NCBI RefSeq assembly: GCF_002104795.1
Contig: NZ_NCXO01000002.1
Location: 119,514 to 183,513 of the forward strand
Direction of reading: 5' to 3'
Source of the DNA: Mycolicibacillus koreensis
GTDB lineage: Bacteria > Actinomycetota > Actinomycetes > Mycobacteriales > Mycobacteriaceae
Length of the DNA stretch: 64,000 nucleotides
The stretch's first letter is position 1. Each line of letters begins with the position of its first letter. A program made the position numbers and the translations under genes. Below the pieces are notes generated by a model. It saw only the letters and a program-made list of their open reading frames with translations. It was not told the DNA's origin and searched no databases. Shown piece after piece: positions 42,813-52,506 of this stretch.

Positions 42813-44147
42813 GTGCTCTCGGCTTTCATCTCATCGATGCGGACAGTCGACCTGAGACGGAAGATCCTGTTCGCGCTGGGGATCGTGGTCCTCTACCGGG
42901 TGGGGGCGGCGATCCCGTCCCCGGGGGTGGATTACCCCAAGGTGCAGCAGTGCATCGAGGAGGTCAGCGGTGGGGAGGCCGCGCAGGTCTACTCCCTGAT
43001 CAACCTGTTCTCCGGCGGTGCGTTGCTGCAGCTGACGGTGTTCGCGGTGGGCGTGATGCCCTACATCACCGCCAGCATCATCGTGCAGCTGCTCACCGTG
43101 GTGATCCCGCGGTTCGAGGAGCTGCGCAAAGAGGGTCAGTCCGGCCAGAACAAGATGACGCAGTACACCCGGTATCTGACGATCGCGCTGGCGATCCTGC
43201 AGTCCACCTCGATCGTGGCACTGGCCGCCAACGGCGGGTTGCTGCAGGGCTGCACCTACTCCCACGAGATCATCGCCGACTCGTCGATCTTCACCCTGGT
43301 GGTGATCGTGCTGGTGATGACCGCCGGCGCGGCGCTGGTGATGTGGATGGGTGAGCTGATCACCGAGCGCGGTGTCGGCAACGGGATGTCGCTGCTGATC
43401 TTCATCGGTATCGCCGCGCGCATCCCGATCGAGGGCAAGTCGATCCTGGACTCCCGCGGCAGCACCGTGTTCGCCATGGTCTGCCTGGCGACACTGATCA
43501 TCATCGTCGGCGTCGTCTTCGTCGAGCAGGGTCAGCGCCGCATCCCGGTGCAGTACGCCAAGCGGATGGTGGGCCGCAAGATGTACGGCGGCACCTCGAC
43601 CTATCTGCCGCTCAAGGTCAACCAGGCCGGTGTTATCCCGGTGATCTTCGCGTCCTCGTTGATCTACATCCCGCAGCTGGTCACCCAGCTGGTGCGCAGC
43701 GGCGGCAGCGGCGGCGCCGGCGACGGCTGGTGGGACAAGCTGGTCGGCACCTACCTGTCGGACCCGTCGAACATGGTCTACATCGCCGTGTACTTCGGGC
43801 TGATCATCTTCTTCACCTACTTCTACGTCTCGATCACGTTCAACCCCGACGAGCGTGCCGACGAGATGAAGAAGTTCGGCGGCTTCATCCCCGGCATCCG
43901 CCCGGGCCGCCCGACCGCGGACTACCTGCGTTACGTGCTCAACCGCATCACGCTGCCCGGGTCGATCTACCTCGGTGTGATCTCGGTGCTACCGAACCTG
44001 TTCCTGCAGATCGGCAACACCGGGGCGGTGCAGAACCTGCCGTTCGGTGGGACCGCGGTGCTGATCATGATCGGTGTGGGTCTGGACACGGTGAAGCAGA
44101 TCGAGAGCCAGCTCATGCAGCGCAACTACGAAGGGTTCCTCAAGTGA
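42813..44147 (+). CDS. secY: Preprotein translocase subunit SecY
   Basis: 444 residues from GTG 42813, preceded by AGGAGGAGAAGA. Ten membrane helices form the Sec channel. It begins [20 protein letters not shown] and contains the plug and helix region [21 protein letters not shown] and the cytosolic loop [13 protein letters not shown]. Its stop overlaps the adk GTG (GTGA). Confidence 0.97.
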   Translation: MLSAFISSMRTVDLRRKILFALGIVVLYRVGAAIPSPGVDYPKVQQCIEEVSGGEAAQVYSLINLFSGGALLQLTVFAVGVMPYITASIIVQLLTVVIPRFEELRKEGQSGQNKMTQYTRYLTIALAILQSTSIVALAANGGLLQGCTYSHEIIADSSIFTLVVIVLVMTAGAALVMWMGELITERGVGNGMSLLIFIGIAARIPIEGKSILDSRGSTVFAMVCLATLIIIVGVVFVEQGQRRIPVQYAKRMVGRKMYGGTSTYLPLKVNQAGVIPVIFASSLIYIPQLVTQLVRSGGSGGAGDGWWDKLVGTYLSDPSNMVYIAVYFGLIIFFTYFYVSITFNPDERADEMKKFGGFIPGIRPGRPTADYLRYVLNRITLPGSIYLGVISVLPNLFLQIGNTGAVQNLPFGGTAVLIMIGVGLDTVKQIESQLMQRNYEGFLK

Positions 44148-44689
44148 GAGTCGTTCTGCTCGGACCGCCCGGGGCGGGCAAGGGCACCCAGGCCGTCAAG
44201 CTGGCCGACAAGCTCGGGATTCCGCAGATCTCCACCGGCGATCTGTTCCGGCACAACATCTCCACCGGGACCGAGCTGGGCGTTCAGGCCAAGAAGTACC
44301 TCGACGCCGGCGACCTGGTGCCGGCATCGCTGACCAACGCCCTCGTCGAGGACCGCATCGATCAGCCCGACGCCGCCGGCGGGTTCATCCTCGACGGCTA
44401 TCCGCGATCGACCGAGCAGGCCCAGGCGTTGCAGGCCATGCTGGAGCGGCGCGGCACCCGCGTCGACGCGGTCGTGGACTTCCAGGTCTCCCAGGAGGAG
44501 CTGCTGGCCCGGCTCAAGGGGCGCGGCCGCGCCGACGACACCGACGACGTGATCCGCCACCGCATGCAGGTCTACCGCGACGAGACCGCACCGCTTCTGG
44601 AGTACTACCGCGACGAGTTGAAGACCGTCGACGCCGTCGGCGACGTCGAGGAGGTCTTCGAGCGGGCCCTGCGCGCCCTGGGACGCTAG
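44144..44689 (+). CDS. adk: Adenylate kinase
   Basis: 181 residues from GTG 44144. The P-loop GPPGAGKGT is at residues 7-15, followed by STGDLFR and DGYPRS. It has the short lid, without zinc cysteines, of mycobacterial Adk. It interconverts 2 ADP and ATP + AMP. Translationally coupled to secY; 3 bp before map. Confidence 0.97.
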   Translation: MRVVLLGPPGAGKGTQAVKLADKLGIPQISTGDLFRHNISTGTELGVQAKKYLDAGDLVPASLTNALVEDRIDQPDAAGGFILDGYPRSTEQAQALQAMLERRGTRVDAVVDFQVSQEELLARLKGRGRADDTDDVIRHRMQVYRDETAPLLEYYRDELKTVDAVGDVEEVFERALRALGR

Positions 44690-44692
44690 GCC

Positions 44693-45490
44693 ATGGCGCT
44701 GCCCGGCTGGCGCAGCCGCAGGGTCGTGCCGCAGCGCAGCGACGGTGAACTCGACGCGATGGCCGCCGCCGGTGCGGTGGTGGCGGCCGCGCTGCACGCC
44801 GTGCGGGCCGCGGCCGGGCCCGGGGTGTCGACCGGCGAACTCGACCGGATCGCCGAAGCGGTGATCCGCGACGCCGGGGCCACCCCGTCGTTTCTGGGCT
44901 ATCACGGCTATCCGGCGTCGATCTGCAGCTCGGTCAACGACCGGGTGGTGCACGGTATCCCGGCGGCCACCGAGACGCTGCGCGACGGCGACCTGGTCTC
45001 GGTGGACTGCGGTGCGATCCTGGACGGCTGGCACGGCGATTCGGCGATCACCTTCGGGGTCGGGGCGGTGTCGGCCGACGACGAGGCGCTGTCGACGGCC
45101 ACCCGCGAGTCGCTGCAGGCCGGGATCGCGGCCATGGTGCCCGGCAACCGGCTCGGTGACGTCTCGCACGCGATCGAGTCGGGCACCCGCGCGGCGGGGA
45201 CCCGGCTGGGCCGCGCGTTCGGCATCGTCGCCGGCTACGGCGGGCACGGCATCGGCCGGCAGATGCACATGGACCCGTTTCTGCCCAACGAGGGCCCGCC
45301 CGGGCGGGGCCCGCGCCTCGAGCACGGCAGTGTGCTGGCCATCGAGCCGATGCTCACCCTCGGCACCGCCGAGACCGTCGTGCTCGACGACGAGTGGACC
45401 GTGGTCACCGCCGACGGCTCGCGCGCCGCGCACTGGGAACACACCGTCGCGGTCACCAACGACGGCCCCCGCATCCTGACGCTGGCCTGA
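44693..45490 (+). CDS. map: Methionine aminopeptidase, type I
   Basis: 265 residues. The pita-bread metal site is evident: Asp in VSVDCGAI and GDSAITF, His in [10 protein letters not shown], and Glu in AIEPML and HWEHTVAV. It removes N-terminal Met from nascent proteins. In the secY-adk-map arrangement it corresponds to mapA; mycobacteria carry a second map gene elsewhere. Confidence 0.95.
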   Translation: MALPGWRSRRVVPQRSDGELDAMAAAGAVVAAALHAVRAAAGPGVSTGELDRIAEAVIRDAGATPSFLGYHGYPASICSSVNDRVVHGIPAATETLRDGDLVSVDCGAILDGWHGDSAITFGVGAVSADDEALSTATRESLQAGIAAMVPGNRLGDVSHAIESGTRAAGTRLGRAFGIVAGYGGHGIGRQMHMDPFLPNEGPPGRGPRLEHGSVLAIEPMLTLGTAETVVLDDEWTVVTADGSRAAHWEHTVAVTNDGPRILTLA

Positions 45491-45521
45491 CGGCGCGGCC
45501 GGGAATGCGGTAGGAAAAGGC

Positions 45522-46040
45522 GTGGCTGCATCCGATCCGGCCGCTCGGGCCGACCACGGTGATCCGATCGCGGCGGCGCGGGCCAACTGGGAGCGCGCCG
45601 GCTGGGGGGAGGTGGCCGACGGCATGGTCGCGGTCACCTCGGTGATGCGGGCCCATCAGATCCTTTTGGCCCGGGTGGAGGCGTCGCTGAAGCCCTACGA
45701 CCTGAGCTTCTCCCGGTTCGAGCTGCTGCGGCTGCTGGCGTTCAGCCGCACCGGGGCGCTGCCGATCGCCAAGGCCTCCGACCGGCTGCAGGTGCACGTC
45801 ACCAGCGTCACCCACGCGATCCGCCGGCTGGAGGGCGCCGGGCTGGTGCGCCGGCGCCCGCACCCCACCGACGGGCGCACCACGCTGGTGGCGATCACCG
45901 ACCGCGGGCGCACCACGGTGGAGCAGGCCACGCTGGCGCTGAACGCCGAGGTGTTCGCCGACATCGGCATGTCGGCGCGCGAGTCGCAGACCCTCGCCGC
46001 GGTGATCGAGACCCTGCGCCGCACCGCCGGCGACTTCTGA
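45522..46040 (+). CDS. MarR-family transcriptional regulator
   Basis: 172 residues from GTG 45522, 31 bp after map. Winged helix-turn-helix with LPIAKASDRLQVHVTSVTHA and the wing segment GLVRRRPHPTDGRTTLVAIT. MarR proteins are dimeric repressors often responding to aromatic ligands. An equivalent (Rv0737) occupies this position in M. tuberculosis. Its target is not evident; it is convergent with the sensor kinase gene. Confidence 0.85.
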   Translation: MAASDPAARADHGDPIAAARANWERAGWGEVADGMVAVTSVMRAHQILLARVEASLKPYDLSFSRFELLRLLAFSRTGALPIAKASDRLQVHVTSVTHAIRRLEGAGLVRRRPHPTDGRTTLVAITDRGRTTVEQATLALNAEVFADIGMSARESQTLAAVIETLRRTAGDF

Positions 46041-46144
46041 CCGGCCGCGCGAGGAGGCGCGGGGGACTCGCGGCGGGCTGGTCCGTGTGCGGATCGGTCC
46101 GCCCCAAGCGGCGTGTCGCGGACGAATCGGCACAACCGACGGGG

Positions 46145-46200
46145 GCCACGCCGAGACCGGCACGCCGAGACCGGCACACCGAGACCGGCACGCCGAGACC
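46145..46200 (+). repeat. 14-bp tandem repeat, about four copies
   Basis: The unit GGCACGCCGAGACC (one copy GGCACACCGAGACC, first copy slightly different) lies in the convergent gap between the MarR gene and the sensor kinase. It may vary in copy number between isolates. Confidence 0.8.
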
Positions 46201-46204
46201 CCGG

Positions 46205-47443
46205 TCAGCGCTGCGCGGCGCCCACCCCGACCGGGATCAGCGCGGTCACGGTGGTGCCCACGCCCGGTCGGGAGCGGATGTTGAGCCGCCCACCCACCAG
46301 TTCGGCCCGCTCGGCGATCGACAGCAGTCCGTAGCCGCCCATCTCGTCGCCGCCCAGCGGGTTCTCGAACGTGTCGAAGCCGACCCCGTCGTCGGTGATC
46401 TCCAGCCGCGCCACCTGCTCGGCGACGCCGAACCGCAGTCGGGCCATGCTGGCGTGGGCGTGTTTGACGATGTTCTGCAGGCACTCCTGGGCGATCCGGT
46501 ACAGCGCCACCTCGATGTGTTCGGGCAGCCGGATGTCGGCCAGGTCGACCTCCAACGCCAGCTGCGGCACCGACCGGGCCAGGCTGGCCAGCCCGCCGGC
46601 CAGCCCCAGATCGTCGAGGACCGGCGGGCGCAGACCGCCGATCGCCGCGCGCGCCTCCTCCAACGTCAACCGGACCAGGTCGCGGGCCTCGTCGAGCTGC
46701 TCGGAGGCGTCGGCGGGGTCGCTGCCGACGGCCCGGGCGGCGGCGTCGAGACGATAGGACAAGGTGATCAGCCGCTGGGAGATGCCGTCGTGGATGTCGC
46801 CGGCGAGGCGACGTCGCTCGATCTCCTGGGCCTCGATGACCTGCTCGACGAAGAGCTCGTGGGCGCGTTCGCGGGCCACCAGCTGCCGGTGCAGCCGGGC
46901 CTGGTGCAACGCCCCGGCGATGAGCCGGCCGATCACCAGCAGCAGCTCCACATCACCGTCGGTGAACTCTCGGCGCGTCACGGTGTGCACGTTGAGCACC
47001 CCCACCAGCCCGCCGGGATCGGTCTCCATCGGCACCGACACCATCGAGGTGAAATCGCGCCCGCGCAGCGACTCGAACGGCAGATACCGCGGGTCGGACT
47101 CCTTGTCGTCGGTGATCACCACCGGCTGGCGGTGGGCGGCGACCCACCCGGAGATCCCCGACCCCAGCGGCAGCCGGATCTTGCCGACCTGCCCGTCGAA
47201 CGGCGGGGTCGCCCCGGTCAGCGTCAACGACCGTTCGGTGTCGTCGAGCACGTGCACGAAGCAGACGTCCGCGCCGGTGGAGGCGGTGATCATCCGCGCG
47301 GCCGCCGCGGCCAGCGGCTCCACCCCGGGGCCGGCGGAGGCGGCCTGGATGAGTTCGCGCAGCAGCGCCAGCTCGTGGGCGTTGTCGACGAGTTCGCGCA
47401 CCGCCTCCGAGCCGCGGGCGTGCCGGCCGCGGGTGGCGCTCAC
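46205..47443 (-). CDS. Soluble GAF-domain sensor histidine kinase
   Basis: 412 residues from GTG 47443. A GAF domain spans about 40-180 (LGSGISGWVAAHRQPVVITD). The HisKA_3 dimerisation region has the phospho-acceptor His218 in AGDIHDGISQRL, and the HATPase domain shows QNIVKHAHA, ITDDGVGF and GGYGLLSIAERA. No membrane segment, so it senses a cytosolic signal. The start overlaps the regulator's stop (GTGA); they form a two-component system. The ligand is unknown. Confidence 0.9.
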   Translation of the reverse strand: MSATRGRHARGSEAVRELVDNAHELALLRELIQAASAGPGVEPLAAAAARMITASTGADVCFVHVLDDTERSLTLTGATPPFDGQVGKIRLPLGSGISGWVAAHRQPVVITDDKESDPRYLPFESLRGRDFTSMVSVPMETDPGGLVGVLNVHTVTRREFTDGDVELLLVIGRLIAGALHQARLHRQLVARERAHELFVEQVIEAQEIERRRLAGDIHDGISQRLITLSYRLDAAARAVGSDPADASEQLDEARDLVRLTLEEARAAIGGLRPPVLDDLGLAGGLASLARSVPQLALEVDLADIRLPEHIEVALYRIAQECLQNIVKHAHASMARLRFGVAEQVARLEITDDGVGFDTFENPLGGDEMGGYGLLSIAERAELVGGRLNIRSRPGVGTTVTALIPVGVGAAQR

Positions 47444-48117
47444 TGGTAGATGCCTTCCCGCAGCGCGGTGGCCACCGCCCCGGTGCGGTCGGAGACCTCC
47501 AGCTTGCGGTAGATGGCCCGCAGGTGGGTTTTGACGGTCTCCTCGCCGATGACCAGTTTGGTGGCGATGCCGCGGTTGGACAGCCCCGCCACCATGTAGG
47601 ACAAGATCTCGCTTTCCCGTTGGGTCAGGCCCTGACGGGCGCCGGGCCAGAACTCGTCGCGCTGCAGCCGCGCGGCGGTGTCGGCGGCGCGAGCGGCCAA
47701 CCCCGGGTCGATCACCAGCTCGCCGCGGTGGGCCAACTCCAGCTGGCGGACCAGGTCGTCGCTGCTGATGCTTTTGAGCAGGTAGCCGCGCGCCCCCACC
47801 CGCAACGCCTGGAACAGGTACTGCTCGTCGTCGTAGACCGAGAGCATCACCACCTTGCGCTGCGGGTCGTCCTCGCGCAGCTGACGACACAGGTCCAGGC
47901 CGCTGGCGCCCTGCATCCGCACGTCGCAGAGCACCACGTCGGGCTGCAGGTCGGCGATGACCGCCCCCGCCCGTTCGGCGCCGACGGCGTGCCCGACGAC
48001 CTCCACCCGGTCGGCGAACGCGGTGAGCATCGCCTTGAGACCCTCGATGACCATCTCGTGGTCGTCGACGAGGACCAGGCGCACCGGCGCGCCGCCGGGG
48101 TCTTCGGTCATGGCCAT
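47440..48117 (-). CDS. NarL/LuxR-type response regulator
   Basis: 225 residues from ATG 48117 (or the ATG two codons later). Receiver domain with acidic pair Asp18/Asp19 (LVDDHE), phospho-Asp65 in VVLCDVRM and Lys in YLLKSIS. The C-terminal LuxR helix-turn-helix is LTQRESEILSYMVAGLSNRG followed by EETVKTHLRAIYRKL. It works with the GAF kinase directly downstream. Confidence 0.92.
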   Translation of the reverse strand: MAMTEDPGGAPVRLVLVDDHEMVIEGLKAMLTAFADRVEVVGHAVGAERAGAVIADLQPDVVLCDVRMQGASGLDLCRQLREDDPQRKVVMLSVYDDEQYLFQALRVGARGYLLKSISSDDLVRQLELAHRGELVIDPGLAARAADTAARLQRDEFWPGARQGLTQRESEILSYMVAGLSNRGIATKLVIGEETVKTHLRAIYRKLEVSDRTGAVATALREGIYQ

Positions 48118-48215
48118 ACTCTAGAGCCGCCCCGGCGTCCGGCGCGCAAAACTCCTCACCGGCCTCCCCCCACTGGGGGAGGCGCGCACCGCCGCGGCGG
48201 TGCAGGCTGAAGAGC

Positions 48216-48806
48216 ATGCGAACCAGCCGCGAGACGCGGACGTTCTGGTGGGACCGGGAACGTCCAATCGCCCCGGAGGTCCCGCCGCTGCGGGCGGTGG
48301 TGTTCGACATCGACGCGCTCGGCGAGATCGACGCCGACGGCGACCCCACCCCGCGCGCCGGCCTGATCGATCTGGTCATGAGCCTGTTCGTGGCCGGGAT
48401 CTGGGTGGCGGTGGTCAGCACCGGGCGTCGGCGCCGCACCCAGGTGATGGTGCGCGAGCTGATCGGCGACGGCCTGGTCGAAACGATCGTCACCGGCGAG
48501 GACCTGCCCGACGGCTGCCCCCGGCGGCGCACCGAGGCGCACCGGCTGGCGCTGTGGGAGCTGGGGGTGCCCCCCGAGCAGGCGCTCGCGGTGGTCGGCA
48601 CCGACCGGGCGCTGCGCTCGGCCGCCGAGGCGGGCCTGCCCGCGGTGGTCATCGCCCCGGGACGCACCCCGGCGTTCCCGGACGCCGCGGCGGTGCGCCG
48701 CGGATACGACGGCTACACCGACGGCAGCGGTCCGCTGCTGGCCGCCGGCTGCCAGCAGCTGCGCCGCCGCTGGCTGACCGACCGGGGGCTCAGCGCAGCG
48801 TCGTGA
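48216..48806 (+). CDS. HAD-superfamily hydrolase-like protein
   Basis: 196 residues. The motif I region reads AVVFDIDALGEIDADG, motif II is VAVVSTGRR, and the late region VVGTDRALRSAAEAGL fits motif IV. Possibly a phosphatase or phosphoglucomutase-like protein; substrate unknown. Divergent from the response regulator and convergent with mmsB, overlapping it by 17 bp. Confidence 0.65.
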   Translation: MRTSRETRTFWWDRERPIAPEVPPLRAVVFDIDALGEIDADGDPTPRAGLIDLVMSLFVAGIWVAVVSTGRRRRTQVMVRELIGDGLVETIVTGEDLPDGCPRRRTEAHRLALWELGVPPEQALAVVGTDRALRSAAEAGLPAVVIAPGRTPAFPDAAAVRRGYDGYTDGSGPLLAAGCQQLRRRWLTDRGLSAAS

Positions 48807-49668
48807 TCACGACGCTGAAGTCCTCGTCGGGATGTTCGCGGGCCAACTCGGTGTAGAGGTCGGCGGCGTGACCGCCCAGCGGGGCGCGCGCGCCGGTGGA
48901 GGCCACCGCATCCATCGCCAGCCCGAGATCCTTGGTCATCAGGGCGGTGGCGAAACCGGCCGCGAAGTCGTGGTTGGCCGGTGAGGTCGGCACCGGTCCG
49001 GGCACCGGGCAGTTGGTGTGCACCGCCCAGCAGTTGCCGGTCGCCCCGGTCATCACGTCGAACAGCGACTGCGCCGACAGTCCGAGGCGCTCGGCGAGCA
49101 CGAACGCCTCGGCGACCGCCGCCTGCTGCACCGCCAACACCATGTTGTTGCAGATCTTGGCGGCCTGGCCGGTGCCGCTGGCGCCGCAGTGGATGATCTT
49201 GGCGGCCATCGGCTCGAGCACCGGGCGCGCACGGGTGACCGCGTCGGGCTGCCCACCGATCATGAACGCCAACGTGCCGGCCGCCGCGCCGGGCACCCCG
49301 CCGGAGACCGGCGCGTCCAGCTGCGCGAGACCGTGCTCGGCGGCCAGGGTGTGCAGGGCGCGGGCGTCGTCGACCGAGATCGTGGAGGAGTCGATGAGCA
49401 GGGCCCCCTCGGGCACCGCCGGAAGGATCTGCTCGTAGCAGCGGCGCACCACCGCGCCGTTGGGCAGCATGGTGATCACCACGTCGGCCCCGGCGACCGC
49501 GTCGGCGGCCGAGTCGAATCCGACCACCCCGTCCTCGACCGCCCCGGCCAGCGCCGCGGGCGCGGGATCGAAGCCGTGCACCGTGAACCCGGCGGCGACG
49601 AGGTTCGCCGCCATCGGGGCACCCATGTGGCCCAAGCCGAGAAACGCCACCGTGGCCGTCTGTGTCAT
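48790..49668 (-). CDS. mmsB: 3-hydroxyisobutyrate dehydrogenase
   Basis: 292 residues from ATG 49668 (RBS AAGGAG). NAD-binding GLGHMGAPMA (11-20), the substrate segment DAPVSGGVPGAAAGTL and catalytic Lys171 in GQAAKICNN identify the beta-hydroxyacid dehydrogenase family. It oxidises 3-hydroxyisobutyrate to methylmalonate semialdehyde in valine breakdown, handing the product to MmsA, encoded two genes upstream. Equivalent to Rv0751c. Confidence 0.93.
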   Translation of the reverse strand: MTQTATVAFLGLGHMGAPMAANLVAAGFTVHGFDPAPAALAGAVEDGVVGFDSAADAVAGADVVITMLPNGAVVRRCYEQILPAVPEGALLIDSSTISVDDARALHTLAAEHGLAQLDAPVSGGVPGAAAGTLAFMIGGQPDAVTRARPVLEPMAAKIIHCGASGTGQAAKICNNMVLAVQQAAVAEAFVLAERLGLSAQSLFDVMTGATGNCWAVHTNCPVPGPVPTSPANHDFAAGFATALMTKDLGLAMDAVASTGARAPLGGHAADLYTELAREHPDEDFSVVITTLR

Positions 49669-49699
49669 CGGTTCTCCTTCGCCGGGGGGTGTGCGCGGG

Positions 49700-50866
49700 C
49701 TAGGTGCGGGCACGCGCGGCCTCGGCCCGGCCGATCACCACGCGCATGATCTCGTTGGTGCCCTCGAGGATGCGGTGCACCCGCAGGTCCCGCACGATCT
49801 TCTCCAGCCCGTACTCGCGCAGGTAACCGTAGCCGCCGTGCAGTTGCAGCGCGGCGTCGGCGACGTCGAAGCAGGCGTCGGTGACGTAGCGCTTGGCCAT
49901 CGCGCACAACGTCACCTTGTCCGGCGCGTCCGCGTCGAGGGCGTCGGCGGCACGCCACAGCAGCAGCCGGGAGGTCTCCAGCGCGGTGGCCATGTCGGCC
50001 AGGGTGAACCGGATGGTCGGCTCGTCGAGCAGGGCGCCGCCGAACGCCTGCCGGTCGGCGAGGTAGTCGACGGTGCGGGTGTAGGCGGCCTGCGCCCCGC
50101 CGAGCGAACACGCGGCGATGTTGATCCGGCCGCCGTTGAGTCCCTGCATGGCGATGCCGAACCCGGTTCCCTCGCCGCCGGGCCCGCCGATTATCGCGTC
50201 GGCGGGGATGCGCACCCCGTCGAGAATCACCTGCGCGGTCGGCTGGGCGTGCCAGCCCATCTTGTGTTCCTGCGCACCGAAACTCAGCCCCGGGGTGCCG
50301 TTTTCGACCAGGAACGCCGAGATGCCGCGGGGCCCGGCGGCTGGCTCGCCGGTGCGTGCCATCACCACGTACACATCGGAGCTGCCCGCGCCGGAGATGA
50401 ACTGCTTGACCCCGTCGAGCACCCAGTGCTCGCCGTCGCGGACCGCGCGGGTGGCCAGTGCCGCCGCATCCGAGCCGGCACCCGGTTCGGTGAGGCAGTA
50501 GCTGGCGATCGCCTCCATCGTCGCCAGCCGCGGCACCCAGGTGCCGCGCTGTTCGGCGGTGCCGAACCGGTCGACCATCCAGGCGCACATGTTGTGGATG
50601 GACAAAAACGCCGCCACGGTCGGGTCGGCGGTCGCGAGTTGTTCGAAGATGCGCACCGCGTCCAGGCGGCGCAGCCCGCTGCCGCCGACATCCTCGCCGC
50701 AGTAGATCGCCGCCATCCCCAACTCGGCGGCCGCACGCAGCTCGGTGACGGGGAAGTGCCCGTCGGCGTCCCAGTCCAGGGCGTGCGGGGCGAGGCGTTT
50801 GGCGGCGAACGCGGCGGCCGTCTCGGTGATGACCCGTTCGTCGTCGTCGAGGTCGAAGCTGCTCAT
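49700..50866 (-). CDS. fadE9: Acyl-CoA dehydrogenase, probable isobutyryl-CoA dehydrogenase
   Basis: 388 residues. Flavoprotein signatures CLTEPGAGSDAAAL and QLHGGYGYLREYGLEKIVRD are intact; the catalytic Glu is in RILEGTNEIM. Position between mmsA and mmsB supports a role on isobutyryl-CoA from valine, as for Rv0752c. Electron acceptor would be ETF. Confidence 0.9.
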   Translation of the reverse strand: MSSFDLDDDERVITETAAAFAAKRLAPHALDWDADGHFPVTELRAAAELGMAAIYCGEDVGGSGLRRLDAVRIFEQLATADPTVAAFLSIHNMCAWMVDRFGTAEQRGTWVPRLATMEAIASYCLTEPGAGSDAAALATRAVRDGEHWVLDGVKQFISGAGSSDVYVVMARTGEPAAGPRGISAFLVENGTPGLSFGAQEHKMGWHAQPTAQVILDGVRIPADAIIGGPGGEGTGFGIAMQGLNGGRINIAACSLGGAQAAYTRTVDYLADRQAFGGALLDEPTIRFTLADMATALETSRLLLWRAADALDADAPDKVTLCAMAKRYVTDACFDVADAALQLHGGYGYLREYGLEKIVRDLRVHRILEGTNEIMRVVIGRAEAARART

Positions 50867-50873
50867 CGCCCGG

Positions 50874-52394
50874 CTACTCCATGGTGGGCAGGTGGAATTC
50901 GGCCTCGTCCTTGATGCCCGACGGCCAACGCTGGGTGACGGTTTTCACCTTGGTGTAGAACTGGATCGAGGCGGTGCCGTGCTGGTTGAGATCACCGAAG
51001 CCGGACCGCTTCCAGCCGCCGAAGGTGTGGTAGGCCACCGGCACCGGGATCGGCACGTTGACCCCGACCATGCCGGCCTGCACGCGGGCGGTGAAGTCTC
51101 GGGCCGCGTCGCCGTCGCGGGTGAAGATCGCCACGCCGTTGCCGTACTCGTGCTCCGACGGCAGCCGCAGCGCCTCCTCGTAGTCGTCGGCGCGCACGAT
51201 GCAGAGCACCGGTCCGAAGATCTCGTCGGTGTAGATCGACATCTCCGGTGTGACGTGGTCGAACAGGGTCGGCCCGAGGTAGAACCCGCCCTCGAGGCTG
51301 TCGTCGCCGAACTGCAAATCGGCGCTGCCCTGCTCGCGGCCGTCGACCACCAGCTCGGCGCCGGCGGTCACGCCCTGGCCGATGTAGTCGCGCACCCGCT
51401 CGCGGGCCGCCCCGGTGATCAGCGGGCCGTAGTCGGCCTTGGGGTCGTGACTGTGCCCGACCCGCAGCTGGCCGATCTTCTCCACCAGTTTGGCGCGCAA
51501 CCGGTCGGCGGTCTCCGCGCCGACCGGCACGGCCACGCTGATCGCCATGCAGCGCTCCCCGGCGCTGCCGTAGCCGGCGCCGATGAGCGCGTTGACCGCC
51601 TGGTCGAGGTCGGCGTCGGGCATCACGATCATGTGGTTCTTCGCGCCGCCGAAACACTGGGCGCGTTTACCCTGCGCGGCGGCGGTGGCGTAGATGTACT
51701 GGGCGATGTCGGAGCTGCCGACGAACCCGACCGCGGCGACGTCGCGGTGGTGCAGCAACGCGTCGACGGCCTCCTTGTCGCCGTGGACGACCTGGAACAC
51801 CCCCGGCGGCAGACCGGCCTCCACGAACAGCTCGGCGAGACGCACCGGCACCGACGGGTCCCGCTCGGAGGGCTTGAGGATGAAGGCGTTGCCGCAGGCC
51901 AGGGCCGGGCCGGCCTTCCACAGCGGGATCATCGCCGGGAAGTTGAACGGGGTGATCCCGGCGACGACGCCGAGCGGCTGGCGCAGCGAGTACACGTCGA
52001 TGCCCGGGCCGGCGCCCTCGGTGTAGTCGCCTTTGAGCAGGTGCGGGATGCCCACGCAGAACTCGATGACCTCGATGCCGCGCTGGATGTCGCCGTGAGC
52101 GTCGACCAGGGTCTTGCCGTGCTCGGCGGAGAGCAGCGCGGCGAGTTCGTCGCTGTGGGCGTTGACCAGCTCGATGAACCGCATCAGGACCCGCGCGCGG
52201 CGCTGCGGGTTGGTCGCTGCCCAGTCGCGCTGGGCGATCGCCGCGGAGGCGACCGCGGCGTCGACGTCGGCGGTGTTGGCCATCGCGACGGTCGCCTGCA
52301 CCGCGCCGGTGCTGGGGTTGAGCACCTCGGCGGTGCGCCCGGACGTGCCGGCGTTCGCCTGCCCGTCGATGAAGTGGTCGATCTGTCGTGTCAT
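50874..52394 (-). CDS. mmsA: Methylmalonate-semialdehyde dehydrogenase (CoA-acylating)
   Basis: 506 residues from ATG 52394. Aldehyde dehydrogenase family with TPFNFPAMIPLW (about 148-159) and catalytic Cys282 in SAGERCMAIS. It converts methylmalonate semialdehyde to propionyl-CoA with NAD and CoA. First gene of the mmsA-fadE9-mmsB operon (7-bp and 31-bp gaps). A 20-bp palindrome lies in its promoter region. Confidence 0.95.
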   Translation of the reverse strand: MTRQIDHFIDGQANAGTSGRTAEVLNPSTGAVQATVAMANTADVDAAVASAAIAQRDWAATNPQRRARVLMRFIELVNAHSDELAALLSAEHGKTLVDAHGDIQRGIEVIEFCVGIPHLLKGDYTEGAGPGIDVYSLRQPLGVVAGITPFNFPAMIPLWKAGPALACGNAFILKPSERDPSVPVRLAELFVEAGLPPGVFQVVHGDKEAVDALLHHRDVAAVGFVGSSDIAQYIYATAAAQGKRAQCFGGAKNHMIVMPDADLDQAVNALIGAGYGSAGERCMAISVAVPVGAETADRLRAKLVEKIGQLRVGHSHDPKADYGPLITGAARERVRDYIGQGVTAGAELVVDGREQGSADLQFGDDSLEGGFYLGPTLFDHVTPEMSIYTDEIFGPVLCIVRADDYEEALRLPSEHEYGNGVAIFTRDGDAARDFTARVQAGMVGVNVPIPVPVAYHTFGGWKRSGFGDLNQHGTASIQFYTKVKTVTQRWPSGIKDEAEFHLPTME

Positions 52395-52425
52395 GGCCGT
52401 CCCGCGGAGTGTGCAGTCGAAAAAC

Positions 52426-52445
52426 TTACTAGGACATCCTAGTAA
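52426..52445. promoter_or_regulatory. 20-bp perfect palindrome between mmsA and the LysR gene
   Basis: TTACTAGGA-CA-TCCTAGTAA, 32 bp upstream of the mmsA ATG and 61 bp upstream of the LysR ATG. The half-site contains TAGGAT-like -10 sequence on the minus strand, so a bound repressor would block mmsA transcription. Confidence 0.65.
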
Positions 52446-52506
52446 ATCGGCGGGGGTGTGGGCAAGACCCGATCGGTGCGCGACGGGTGCGTGTTTGGAT
52501 GGCGGG

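Noticed and set aside
46145..46200. Possible CRISPR array
   Set aside because: The unit is a contiguous 14-bp tandem repeat without spacers, and no cas genes are present.
47444..48667. Upstream extension of the sensor-kinase frame on the minus strand
   Set aside because: The extension runs antiparallel or out of frame through the response regulator and HAD genes. The GTG at 47443, overlapping the regulator stop, gives a normal-sized kinase.
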